DNA of 64,000 bases, from NCBI GenBank assembly GCA_026225945.1, contig JAMJFZ010000769.1, positions 682,501 through 746,500 on the forward strand, read 5' to 3'. The notes beneath the pieces are model-generated. The model saw only the letters and a program-made list of their open reading frames with translations. It had not been told where the DNA came from and did no database searches. The stretch comes from Cricetomys ansorgei (taxonomy: Eukaryota > Chordata > Mammalia > Rodentia > Nesomyidae). Below are positions 43,791-54,800 of this stretch, in pieces (positions within the stretch are counted from its first letter, which is position 1; the number at the start of each line of letters is the position of its first letter). Made by a program: the position numbers and the translations under genes.

Positions 43791-44354
43791 GACTGCAATT
43801 ATTTGCAATTACTTTGTTAAATGAGTATGATATACTAGCTAAGGTACTTTCCCAGCATCTTGTTTATGACTGCTAAAAACAAAGAATCATCTGGGTGTTG
43901 CACAAATGAATACATGGATAACTCAAAAGTAGTTCAGCAAGAAAATTTTTTTTTGTAACAAAGGGTGTGCCAGAAACTAAATGGGCTAGCAAGAACACTG
44001 GGAATTATGTTTATTTGGTTTTTATTCTAACACAGGTAGTGATTAGGCTTTTCCCCATTGATTAGAGTCTGACTTCACAGGTTTTTAGTATGACTAGTTT
44101 TTTTGTTGTTTTTTTTTAAACAAATCAGCACAAAGGATATGAAGGGGGATGGGTTGAGCCCCTTCAGGCCATCAAGTTCCAGGACTGGAGACAGTAGACC
44201 TTTTCATTAACAAAATTTAACCAGGTAGAGGAGACTAAAAGATTCTCACAAAAATTATACAAGGCAGGGGAGATGACTATTGACACCTGCTGAGCAAAAT
44301 ATCTTTATATGAATTTTTTTTTTACAATAACTTTCGGTTATTACTGCTGTCAAT
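43791..44354. other. Unassigned intergenic sequence
   Basis: Nothing recognised; may be decayed L1. Confidence 0.3.
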
Positions 44355-44690
44355 GTCCCTCAGATATTTTCTTTTTCCTAGTTTCTTGCCTTTCCTCTCA
44401 TGTTTTATAGTGAAAGGAATACCTTCAAGACATATCACCCATCACACTCTTGAGATAGACAGATTGATGAGAGGGCATAAGGATTTAGTACCTTGTTGGA
44501 GTTGGAGAACAATCAGACAACTCTGTCAACTCCTCTAAGACTCAGGGACCTTTGTGGAAGAGGGAGGGAGAAAGATTGTAAGAGCTAGAGAAAAGCAGTA
44601 GAATGTTTTCCTGTACTCTTTTCCAAGCCAAACTGCCATCATCCTTATCAGATCAGCTGTACCTGCTTGCAAGTGTCCATTAACAATAGA
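44355..44690 (+). mobile_element. L1 3'-UTR relic
   Basis: AGAAAGATTGTAAGAGCTAG and CTCAGGGACC parallel the L1 copy at 39.4-41.0 kb. Confidence 0.5.
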
Positions 44691-44699
44691 CCAGAGGAC

Positions 44700-45085
44700 T
44701 GTCGAGATTTCCTCAGAGAAGGAAGAAGTAAGGTAATTGAACTTGTATTTGATATTCCAGCCACTCCTTCCAGTCATATATATACAGCTTTCTCTAATTG
44801 TACATGCCTTTGATGTCTAAAGGAAATGCAAGTTATAGGCTGGAAGAGGCTGAGGGAAAGGGCTCCATCTACACTGCAATGAGGAAGCCAATTGTCCAAG
44901 TTGAGTGAGTGTTGGCCTTTCAGTACAAACACCTGCTTTAGGGTTTCCTACACTCCAGGCAAGCCCCTGATTCCTCAGTCATGTTCATTCTATAAGTAAA
45001 CTCACTAGTAAACTCACTGGTTCCTTTGGGTGAACTTTAATCAAGTCTTACTTAGGGGGTAGCAGCAGTGGCTTGAGCAGTGCAG
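44700..45085 (+). mobile_element. LTR-like repeat, family unknown (second copy)
   Basis: Paralogous to 36260-36640: CAGAGAAGGAAGAAGTAA, GATATTCCAGCCACTCC, AAACTCACTGGTTCC and GGTGAACTTTAAT. Confidence 0.5.
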
Positions 45086-45322
45086 AAGGGACCCTATGAG
45101 GAGGAGGTAGATTTTGTTCATATCTCCCCTGGGAATGGATTCTTGAAACAATAATTTACATATTCTAGTCAAAACATTAAAAATGTTTATGACCACATAC
45201 AAATTAAAGAAAAAGAAAATTTGTTGTGGGACAAGAATGATTCCTGGAACATCCTCAAGGTCCTGGTTGGATTTATTAAGGACAAAGTGGTATTTAAGTT
45301 AGCATTACTGGCTATTTTGCCT

Positions 45323-45418
45323 GTGTGTGTGTATGTACATATATACATGCATATATATGTATATATATACATATATACATATATATGTATATATATATGC
45401 ATGTATATATATATACAA
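45323..45418. repeat. Alternating purine-pyrimidine tract, TA/TG rich
   Basis: About 95 bp of strictly alternating TG, CA and TA steps, containing short self-complementary blocks such as TGTATATATATACA. Confidence 0.9.
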
Positions 45419-45889
45419 AAAATGTTTGATATCCTGGTTTGTGGAACTCAAACTCATAGGCACAAGTGATCTTCCAAACTCAAGCTTTCCTAGTATCCTA
45501 AAGCAATAACTCATGTTACCATGTCTTGCTTGGATTTTTTTAAACTAAGTAAGGGAGTAGAAAGAATTCTCAGAACCATATGTAGCATAGATTAAATAAA
45601 TAAAGATAAGAATCAAGGTATGTTGTCCAATGTTATTCAGATGTGGCATTAGTCAGTAGGTTGTAAGATTCACATAAATGTCTTTTATATTTATCATTAT
45701 TCATGAAGATAAAAACACAATGCATATATTAACCTATAATCAGTCAATAGTAATTCTTCCCCAAGATAAAAATAGAAACATTTCATATGTAAATGATTGA
45801 GCCGTAACTGTAAAATATTGTGACATTATTTCAGAGATACTTTATTTTTATTTTCTTCCTTCTGTCTCATATTCCTTCTGTCCCTTCTC

Positions 45890-46018
45890 CCCTCTCTCTC
45901 CTTCACTATCTTTCTTTCTTTCTCCTATAAAGTTCTTATATAGTCAAAGCTAACCTAGTATTCCTGATTCTCCCAACTACTAGGATTATAAGCATGTACC
46001 ACCATGCCTGACTTCAGC
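45890..46018 (-). repeat. B1-like SINE
   Basis: AAGCATGTACCACCATGCC end, with a TTTC-rich run before it. Confidence 0.6.
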
Positions 46019-46039
46019 TTTTATTTTGGGGGGTAAACA

Positions 46040-46245
46040 GGGTGTTGGTGTTTTGAGACATTGTCTCTAGCCCTATCAATAGGATGTCCTGAAACTCAAT
46101 ATCTACTCCAGGGTGACCTTGTACCTCCCTAGTGCTGGGATTATATGAGAGTACCACCATATCTAGTTTATGAGGTGACAGGATAAATCCCAGAGCTTCC
46201 TGTATCTCAGGCAAGCACTTTACCAACTAAGCTGCATCCCAATCT
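46040..46245 (-). repeat. B4-type SINE
   Basis: Reverse B1 half (AGTGCTGGGATTATATGAGA) and reverse ID half (GGCAAGCACTTTACCAACTA, GCTGCATCCC). Confidence 0.75.
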
Positions 46246-46249
46246 CTGT

Positions 46250-46372
46250 TCTTTGTTTGCTTTTAAGACAAGATTTTACTCCACTGCCCAGTCTGACCTT
46301 AAACTAATGGCAGTACCCATCTCAGCCTTCCGAATACTGAAATTACAGGCATGAGCTACCACGTTCAGCTAG
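46250..46372 (-). repeat. B1-like SINE
   Basis: TTTAAGACAAGATTTTACTC and TGAAATTACAGGCATGAGCT. Confidence 0.7.
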
Positions 46373-47095
46373 TTTGATAGTTTATTACAATACCATACAA
46401 ACTTTTACCATATGATCCATTAATCACACTCAGTGGTATTTGCCTAAGTGAACTGAAAATATATTTCCATTTAAAAGCTCACATATGACTTTTATTACAG
46501 CTTATTCATCATTTTCAAAGCTTAGATTGAACCAAGATGTCTTTCAGTAGGTGAATAAACTATGATATATCCAAATAATGGACAATTATACACTGTTAAA
46601 ATAAATCCTTTATTGAGCTATAAAACATACATGTATACTACTAAGTAGAAGAAGCCAATGTTTAAAGGCTCCATGTTGCCTTAAGTCTTACTATGTGATG
46701 TTCTAAAAAGATAAAACTATAGAAAGAGTATAAAGATAAAAATTTGCTTTTTTATCTTTAAAAATGGAGGTGGGATAAGGAGACACTGGAGTGGGTTAAC
46801 CAAAAATAAGGATGTATGAAAATCCTTAATTTGGAAACCTGCTGCTTTGTAAACTAGTTAAAACACATAATTTTTTAAATAGAAGAGTTGAAACAGAGGT
46901 ATCCTGCATGTATGGAAAATGTTTCCCCATAAGACATGAGTTTTTAATAGTGTGCTGCTGCTAGGTCAACTCACCAAGGAAGACAGGAAGGCATTTTTCA
47001 TAGGTGTAAACTCTGCCAGACCTCAGCAGAGGGAACCACCATCATGGCCAGTGACATAATTGACAGTGGTACCCCCAGCATCTCAACTCAGGTGT
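46373..47095. other. Unassigned intergenic sequence
   Basis: AT-rich; no gene. The last 130 bp may belong to the L1 that follows. Confidence 0.3.
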
Positions 47096-48400
47096 TTTTA
47101 GTCATTCAGACCTCCTCAGGTGTGGATCATAAGTAATCAAACATCCCTCACAGAAATCCAACACCTGAAGACAATACAAAAGGCCAAGGCTTATGCATCC
47201 CTTTTACCAACAGTGCACAAAAACAATTTATTTTAAACACAACTAAAAAGAAACTTCCACAACATGCGTTATTAAATGAAAACCTCAATACCAGCAAAGG
47301 ATACCTCCCTACAAATTATAGGAGACTCTAGAAGCTTCCCCAACAGGCTGTTGCCATTGTTCTTGGTTATCCCCCAATAGCTACATAGTCAAACTCTATT
47401 GCTAAAGACACAACACATTCTGGATGAATGTTTCTCCTCACTGTATAGTTTTCCTAGTGTCTAAAGTGCTATGAAGGATGGTGGGGGAGAAAAATCATCA
47501 GTAGACTTAAGTAGAAGTGGGGCCTACATGCTTCAGTGTGGACCTCCCAGACAAAATGTGCCTGCTGGTGTACTTTTGGCATGACTGTTATAGGAGTAGC
47601 CAACTGCTGGCTGATTAGATAGGAGGTCAACTTTATAGGAGGAACTCATGCCTGGTACTATAAACCTGATCAAAGTCCCATGAAGGGGAAGAGCATAGGC
47701 ACTGGGGAGGAAGCTACTATTGTTATTTTACTAAATGAACATGTTGTTAAACTCTATTCTAAATATTTATTGTTATACCCATAGATTAGTGGCACTCCCT
47801 ACCTTGGTCAGAAAAGCTTTTTGCAATGGAAAGCTATTAATGTAGACACTCATACCTGGTCAGATTACTAAGAATAAGTGAATATTGAATTCTCAGTCCT
47901 GAATAGGGCATCTATATCAAACACTTTCCCCAATGTTCAGGAAACATCACTGGAAAAGGAGTGGAAAAAACAAATCAAAACATAAGAGCCAGAGAATTGG
48001 GAAGGCTGTTGAGAAACATGGTTTCCTTGACACGACATAGTCATTGTACTTAAGAACTCACAGCAGCTATGGTTACCTGCAGAAGGCCCGCACAAAATCA
48101 AGTCAGTTGATATTCTAGCATGGAAAGCAGAGGGGCTCATGAAGCCTCGTCTTTATCCAAGGATTTATTGACAATTGATGGCTTCTGGGGTTAAAGGAAA
48201 TCATTTTTCTCTCAGGCATGTGAATACTAATAGGTTATCTATGATGAATCGCTCCACTCCTACGCACATGGAAGCAGCACTTAATAGGCTATTTTGAAAA
48301 GTCATAAAGGTGGAAGGAGAATAAGAAATTGGGTCTGGAGGGACTAGGAGGGAGAATCATGTATGAAACTGTCAGAGATATTTTTAATTCTAAAAAAATA
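47096..48400 (+). mobile_element. L1 3'-UTR fragment
   Basis: Long stretch paralogous to 8346-9058: TGGTACTATAAACCTGATC, ACATGTTGTTAAACTC, ATACCCATAGATTAGTGGC and the 3' end near TAATTCTAAAAAAA. The 5' edge is uncertain. Confidence 0.7.
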
Positions 48401-48539
48401 TTTGTTATTGCCAGGTTATCAAGGAAGATTTTTAGGATATTAAACGTATTCTATATGGACACTTAATGATGACTACAGTTCATTATGTATTTGCTCAAAT
48501 CCATAGAATATACAATAACAAGAGTGATCACAATGCACT

Positions 48540-48700
48540 TGGCATAGTAGTACATACCTGTAATCCTACACTGCACCACTTGAAAGGTATAGGTAGAAAG
48601 ATCAGAAGTTCAAGGCTATCCTGAACTGTACATACACAATTTAGAGGCCAGATTTTTGCTACATGAAACTCTGTCTCAAAACAAACAAACAAACAAAAAC
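48540..48700 (+). repeat. B1-like SINE
   Basis: CTTGGCATAGTAGTACATAC and AAACTCTGTCTCAAAACAAA. Confidence 0.7.
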
Positions 48701-49282
48701 AGTTACCTAATGCAACTATGGACTTTGAATGATAGTGTTACAGTGTAGGTTTATCAGTTATAATCAGTGTTCCATTCTTAAGTAGGAATCTGGTAATGGA
48801 GGAAGCATGCATATTACAAAGGTTGGAGGAGGATATAATATGAAATATTAGTGCTTTCTTCTCAATTTGACTGTGAACCCTAAAAGGCTCTAAATAATGT
48901 TCATACTGTAAAGCATACTTTAAAAAACTGCAGCATAGTATTGACTGATTTGGCTGTCTCATTCTTCTTTATATATCTGCTCATTACAAAGTATTCATTA
49001 CCCTGTTTGGGAAATCACCACATTTTTCTGCTTCTTGCCACCACTTTATTAGCTGGTTGCTCTCTCCCTCACTATTGACTATATTGTTTGCAAGCTTTAT
49101 TCCATGCTTATAATACATGTGATGTTATTAGATTACCTTTTAGTTATATTTAAGTATGCTTATTAATTTAACAATTTTTAAAAGTTGAGGCAATTTCAAA
49201 TATTTTATAAGCTACCAAATGAAATCACTAATTTATGCAAAATATTTTCCCCTTTTAAAAAGAAACTCCAGGGCTAACCCCT
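48701..49282. other. Unassigned intergenic sequence
   Basis: AT-rich, nothing recognised. Confidence 0.4.
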
Positions 49283-49480
49283 GGGCTGGGGATCTAGTTC
49301 AGTTGGTAGAGTGATTGCCTAGTATGCCTGAGACCCTGAGTTTGATACCCAGGACCACATAAAACAGGTGTAACATCAGCTCTTGGGTGGTAAAGGCAGT
49401 AGGATTAAAAATTCAAGATTATCACTCTAATAGAGAGTTCAACACTACCCTGGGCTAAATGAGATCCTGTCTCTACATAA
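49283..49480 (+). repeat. B4-type SINE (ID plus B1)
   Basis: GGGGATCTAGTTCAGTTGGT to GATACCCAGGACCAC, then a decayed B1 half ending GATCCTGTCTCTAC. Confidence 0.75.
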
Positions 49481-49483
49481 ATA

Positions 49484-49660
49484 GGGCTGGACAAAGGTGC
49501 CTACTGCCAAGCCTAGTGATTTGAGTTCAATCACTAGGACCCTCAAAAAAAGAGAACCGATTGCTGAAAGTTATCCTCTGACCTCTACAGACACACCATG
49601 GCATCTGTACCACTCCCCCCCACCTCCACACACATATACAACAAATCAATATAATAAAAA
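49484..49660 (+). repeat. B3 SINE
   Basis: GGTGCCTACTGCCAAGCCTA, TTATCCTCTGACCTCTACAG and ACACACATATAC. Confidence 0.7.
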
Positions 49661-50382
49661 CACTCCTCAATCTTTGCTATTAAGGACAAATTCAAGTACA
49701 TTTTTCAGTTTATATTTTTAAATGTACTTCTCCCTGCCCTTCATGGCCTTTCCCCTAATTGCCAATTAATGACACTACAACCCACAATGGAATTTTTTTC
49801 CAGTCTCTATCTGGCTGCTGGGAAATGAAGGTGATGTCACAATCATTGGTTTGAAGTTAAGCAACATCCTAAGAGGAACCTGGTTAAAGGGGAAATAACT
49901 TCTATTTGTAAATGAGTATGTGTACAATGTAGAAACTCTAAGTTTGTGTTTCATCTCCTGACTGCTTTTCTTCTGAATAGGGTATTGTAGCAACTTCCTA
50001 TTGAAGACTTCCTTTGATAGTGTCCATGTGTAGAAACATCTAGTGTTTGTCTGCATATTCAGTTGGTTACAGAGTGCATATTTCTGAAATCCCTGGAAAT
50101 CTCCCGTCTATCAATCTCACACTGATAATGGATACTCATACTCTCATATGTCAGCTTAGTTAAAAAAACAAAAAACAAAAAACTGACCGACCACTTTGAA
50201 CTTAAGATTCACACTTTCTGGTAATAAAGACACAAGTCCATCTCAAATAAAGGCTTGATGCCTTTTGTTTCATGCCTTGGTAAAGCATTTTGGGAAAAAT
50301 AGTTTTTTTTTTTCCTTCTGCAGAGATGCTTGCTGTTTTTGAGTCTTTTTTCCTCCTATCAAATTACAAGAAAATTGTAAGG
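49661..50382. other. Unassigned intergenic sequence
   Basis: No repeat or exon recognised. Confidence 0.4.
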
Positions 50383-50525
50383 TAGGCATGGTAGTTCTGA
50401 TCTGTAATTCTACCTCAGTACACTGAGACAGGAAGATTGTCATGGGTTCAAACCAAGCTCAATATTAATTGTGAATACCAGATCAGGCAGTGTTACAAGT
50501 TATAATACAACAAAAAAAAATTATA
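50383..50525 (+). repeat. B1-like SINE
   Basis: TAGGCATGGTAGTTCTGATC and ACACTGAGACAGGAAGATTG. Confidence 0.6.
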
Positions 50526-50536
50526 AGGAGATCTAT

Positions 50537-50705
50537 GGGGCTGGGGAGATGGCTTAGTTTTAAGAACACTTACTGATTTTTCAGAAAATTAAAATTTATT
50601 TCCCAGGCCCTACATCGAGTGGCTCACAACTTTCTGGAACTCCAGCTCCAGGGGATCTGATGCCCTCTTCTACCTGTATCCACATGCACATAAATAAGTA
50701 AAGAT
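50537..50705 (+). repeat. B2 SINE
   Basis: GGGGCTGGGGAGATGGCTTA and CCAGCTCCAGGGGATCTGAT. Confidence 0.85.
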
Positions 50706-50819
50706 TTCTTTAATGAAGAAAAATCTGTGGTGTGGATTATACTCAGGAAATTATTTTCATTCTTTTCATATCTCCTTGTTATTTCTGCTATAATTATGCT
50801 TTTCTAAAGAAAGAAAGTG

Positions 50820-50965
50820 TCTGATGTGGTGATGCATGCTTGTAATACCAGCACTTGAGAAGTAGAGGCTGAAGAATTAGGAGTTTAATGTTGGCCTTGA
50901 GTACATAGCAAGATTGAGGTCAGTCTGAGCTACATAAAACTCTCTCAAGAAACCTAAAATAAAAA
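50820..50965 (+). repeat. B1-like SINE
   Basis: CTGATGTGGTGATGCATGCT and AATACCAGCACTTGAGAAGT. Confidence 0.7.
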
Positions 50966-50989
50966 TCTTAGAAAATACATCTATAATGT

Positions 50990-51065
50990 GCTCAGTTGGT
51001 GGAATGATTGCTTCCATGTGCACTGCCCTATGTATGAACACCAGCAATGCATAAAACAAGCATAG
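50990..51065 (+). repeat. ID-like SINE
   Basis: CTCAGTTGGTGGAATGATTG and GAACACCAGCAATGC. Confidence 0.6.
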
Positions 51066-51179
51066 TTGTGGATAGCTGTAATGTCAGCACTCAGAAGTGG
51101 AGGCTAGAGCCTCTCATGTACAAAGTAAGCATTTTATCATTAAACTACACTTCATCCCAGTTATTTTGTAACTATATAT

Positions 51180-51330
51180 TTACTTTTGATGTTTGAAACA
51201 GAGTTTCATTCTGTAACTCAGACTGGCCTGGAACTCACTCTGTAGTCCAGGCTGGCCTCAAAATCACAGAAATCATACTGTCTCAGTACTCAGGGTCCTA
51301 GGATTACAGGTAATCATCAATGTATCTGGT
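51180..51330 (-). repeat. B1 SINE
   Basis: TGAAACAGAGTTTCATTCTG and CTCTGTAGTCCAGGCTGGCC. Confidence 0.8.
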
Positions 51331-51434
51331 TCTGGATTAACTGTTCAGATCAGTGTTTCCATGACTTTAGAATCACACTTGTATAGACTTAAATCTTATA
51401 TCCTCTAGAGATGTATAATTTAGCACCATAGAAA

Positions 51435-51565
51435 GCTGAAGGTAGCTTAGTGTAGTGATTCATATCTGTAGTCCCAGAGCTTGGGAGCCCGAGCCAGAAG
51501 GATCACTTTGAGTTCAAAACCATTCTGAAGTACATAGGGAGTAGTACCCTGTCTCAAAAAGGAAA
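51435..51565 (+). repeat. B1-like SINE
   Basis: CATATCTGTAGTCCCAGAGC and TACCCTGTCTCAAAAAGG. Confidence 0.75.
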
Positions 51566-51569
51566 TAAT

Positions 51570-51720
51570 GAAGCTGGGTTTGGTAGTATGTGCCTATTAT
51601 CCCAACACTTGAAAGGCAGATATAAGGGAATCTGGAATTCTAGGTGATCCTCAACTACGTATTAAATTTGAGGCCAGTCTAGGCTACAATGAAACCCTGT
51701 CTCAAAAAAAAGGAAGGGAA
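51570..51720 (+). repeat. B1-like SINE
   Basis: AGCTGGGTTTGGTAGTATGT and AAACCCTGTCTCAAAAAAA. Confidence 0.75.
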
Positions 51721-51784
51721 AGAAGGAAGAGGGAATAGGGGGAAAGGGAAGAAATGAAAGGATCAAGGAAATGAAGCTGTAGCT

Positions 51785-51880
51785 TTAGGCCTGATGATGT
51801 AGTTCAGCTATAGAGTGCTTGCTTTGTGTGTGTGAGGCCCTAAATTCAATCTCCAGATTAAAATCCAAACAAAAATTACC
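51785..51880 (+). repeat. ID SINE
   Basis: GATGATGTAGTTCAGCTATA and GTGAGGCCCTAAATTCAATC. Confidence 0.7.
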
Positions 51881-52149
51881 ACAAACCAGTGGTTTTCTTA
51901 AATCCACTCTGCTCCACTGGTCTTTGGCCTTTGTTTGATGGCCCTTTCCCCTTTATCAGTATTTCCTTTCCTTCTGTTGATTGTAGTCTTTTTATATTCT
52001 AGCAATAATGGCTTCCAATATGTTTATACCTCCATAAATCTGAGTGAGCCTTTGCTTAATTCCCATTTACTCTGAATCCATGCTTATCCCGGTGACCTAA
52101 TTTGGCCAATGGGTAAATAGGATGTGAGCAGAGGTTTCAAATGAGCTTC

Positions 52150-52232
52150 TTGCTGGGAATATGGTTCAGTGGTCTAAAACTTATTTAGTATATGTGAGAC
52201 TCTGAGTTGATTCCCAGCACCATATGAAAAAG
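52150..52232 (+). repeat. ID SINE
   Basis: GCTGGGAATATGGTTCAGTG and TTGATTCCCAGCACCATATG. Confidence 0.75.
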
Positions 52233-52917
52233 AGCCTCTGAGCAATTAGTGGGAAGAGGACAAGAAAGGTTAATGTTAATCAAAATGCTCTATGTACATG
52301 TATGGAAAATGCCATAATGAAATCCATTATGTTGCTATATCTTAAAATATTTTTAAAGTTTTTAAAATGGGGCTAGACATTTTTTCCTGATCATTTGGAA
52401 ATCCTCAGACCTCCAGGTAAAGAAGCCTAGGCTACCCTGTTAGAGAATCATAGATCCCATGGAGCAGAGATAATTCATTGTCCCTAATGTTCTCCAAAAT
52501 AACTAAATTGACAATCATAGATGTGAGTGAGCATGCCTTAGAACATCCTGCCTAGCCTAGCTAGTGAAGACCAGAGAGTTATCGTGTTCTATTATGAGCA
52601 TCCTTAGTAACTTAATCATCACAGACAATCCCTGAAAATGTCTAAACTCCTAAGCATCAAGATGGTTTCTTGTGTGGCAAAACAACTACACATCCCAGGT
52701 ATACAATGAATTTACTTTTTCACCCCTTGAGGAAATACTGATTACATGTCTAGTTGTCCATCATTCCTTTTCTCTCCCTATGGAAAGTATCTTAGTACTT
52801 CAGTTGCAAGGAATAGAATCAAGTAAAGGTAATTAAAATTAAAGATCTAGATGTCTACTTGTATGTGGATATACAAAAGTGCATGTAATGAGTTGGAAAT
52901 GAGGTAAAGATTTATGT
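52233..52917. other. Unassigned intergenic sequence
   Basis: Nothing recognised. Confidence 0.4.
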
Positions 52918-52992
52918 CATTTTAGGGATCAAATCCAGTGCCTTTTGCATAGTAAGCAAGTGATCTGTCATTGAGAAACATCCAAAGCTCTT
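52918..52992 (-). repeat. ID SINE
   Basis: Reverse ID: GGGATCAAATCCAGTGCC and TAGTAAGCAAGTGATCTGTC. Confidence 0.65.
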
Positions 52993-52999
52993 GTTTTTT

Positions 53000-53034
53000 A
53001 ATTGTGTTTTTGTGTGTACATGATTGTATGTGTA

Positions 53035-53073
<39 letters not shown>

Positions 53074-53218
53074 CACATGTATGCCATGGCACATGTGATG
53101 AGGTCAGAGGACAATTTGGTAGATTTGTTACTCTGCTACATTGCATAGGTTCTGGGGATCAAACTTGGGTTCCTAAGCTTAAACGCTGAATGCCCTTACC
53201 TGCTGAGCCATCTTGCTA
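53000..53218 (-). repeat. B3 SINE with (TG)n
   Basis: A TG run (53036-53070), then AGGTCAGAGGACAATTTGGT, TCTGGGGATCAAACTTGGGT and CTGCTGAGCCATCTTGCT. Confidence 0.85.
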
Positions 53219-53332
53219 TATTGTTTTATGTTATTTTGTTTTGTTTAAGGCCTAGGAGAGAAGTTTGTTTCTGCGTGGACTGAGGAGTGGAATGTCTCCA
53301 TGCTGTGGAGAATATCACATCCAACATGAAAT

Positions 53333-53905
53333 TGTGGGGGTCCCTAGTAAATAAAAAGATAGAAAAAGCAGCTAAGCAGCCAAACTTTAGTCAGGCTTCT
53401 AAGAGCACCAAAATTGTATAGGCCCAAGTCAGGGGCAGTGTGACCCAGAACAGTTCCCAGAGTTAAAGAAAAACACTTTCTAAGACAAACAAGACAGCCT
53501 TGTGCTAAAAGAGTTTCCCCACGTAGACAGCCCATGGCCTCGGGCTAAGGGTCTTCCCCCCATCCACATAGACTAAGACCCTACCCTAAAGTTTACATTT
53601 TCTAGGAGCCCGCAACCTTGCTATATGCCAACACCAACCAGTTTAAAGGTTAACTGGCCCCTACCTATCAAAATGGGAAAACAATTTGGGGACCAATCAA
53701 CTTGTCCCAACTTGGTTTGTGCCTAGCAACTGCTTGAACAGTAAATAAAAAGGCTTCCTTTTTGCTCCTTGGGGCCGCTTCTATCCTGTGTGTTAGAAGG
53801 ATCCCAGTATACTGGAATAAATCCTCTTGCTATTTGCATCGATATCCGGTCTGTGAGTCTCTGTGGGGGTGCGGTGTTCCGGTTTGGGCCTTTGGGGGTC
53901 CAACA
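53333..53905 (+). mobile_element. Gammaretrovirus-type (ERV1) solo LTR with 4-bp target-site duplication
   Basis: A 573-bp LTR starting TGTGGGGGTCC and ending GGTCCAACA. AAAT flanks both ends (53329-53332, 53906-53909), the 4-bp size typical of gammaretroviruses. The U3 has a CCAAT box (53693-53697) and TATA-like TAAATAAAAAGG (53742-53753); AATAAA is at 53816-53821, followed by a GT-rich U5. No internal viral genes adjoin it, so it arose by LTR recombination. Confidence 0.88.
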
Positions 53906-53909
53906 AAAT

Positions 53910-54709
53910 CAGATCCTATCAGATGCAGAGAATTTGGTTACAAAATAATGTACAAGAAAAGAACTAAAATATTAATGTTTCAAAATTTTTAGTATTATTG
54001 TATGGATGAAATATGGGAATTTAAGAATGTCTTCGTTTCTGCTTACATTTGCCCCATTGAATTTGCAATTCTCCTGCTTCAGTTACCCGAATAGCACCCA
54101 GCTGAGATGAGGAAAGGTTTTGATGACAAAACATACTGCATTTTTGACACAAGACCTGCTGCTTAAACAAGGTTCATGTTTGCTAGTGCTAGGACTAGAC
54201 TTAGCTGAATCTAGCCACCCACCCATACCTCTCCTCTCTCCTGAAAGTCTTTCATCATTTATTTTATTTTCCTTCTTCACTCTGAAGATGGATTTTCTCA
54301 AGTATTCATCAGGTTGCACAGTGTTCCAAAGGATTCCTCAGTCTCAAAGTCCCCAAGGTATCATCCTTTTGTGATTACAATCTATCCATAAATACACGCC
54401 CTCAAGAAGAAATATTTGCCTACTGCCTAGAGTCAAGTGCTCATCTTGATCTGGCCAACTGCAGTGGCATGGAACAGATGGCGTGGGAAAGAAGTTTGTG
54501 TATCTGCTTAGTAACTGGAGTTTTATTGATCTAGTCTGGGTTCAGCTAGATGTTCTTGTTTCTGGCTGGAGAAGCCACAGTGACCTTTTTAATCACTGCA
54601 GGTGATGTCTTGGGTTGAATGGCTCTGCTCTGTGTGTTCTCATCATCCTTGGGTCAGTGAGAAGGTTTTCTCTTGTACATATTTTCCTGTTGATCACAAA
54701 TGGGCAAAT
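53910..54709. other. Unassigned intergenic sequence
   Basis: No repeat or exon recognised. Confidence 0.35.
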
Positions 54710-54800
54710 AGAACTGGGCACTGTGGCATACACTTGTAATCCTACAAGTTAAGAAATTGAAGCAGGAGGATCACTAGTTTGAGGCCATCCTGAGATACTG
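54710..54800 (+). repeat. B1-like SINE, cut by the following LTR element
   Basis: GAACTGGGCACTGTGGCATA to GAGGCCATCCTGAGATAC, stopping at the first base of the adjoining LTR. Confidence 0.7.
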
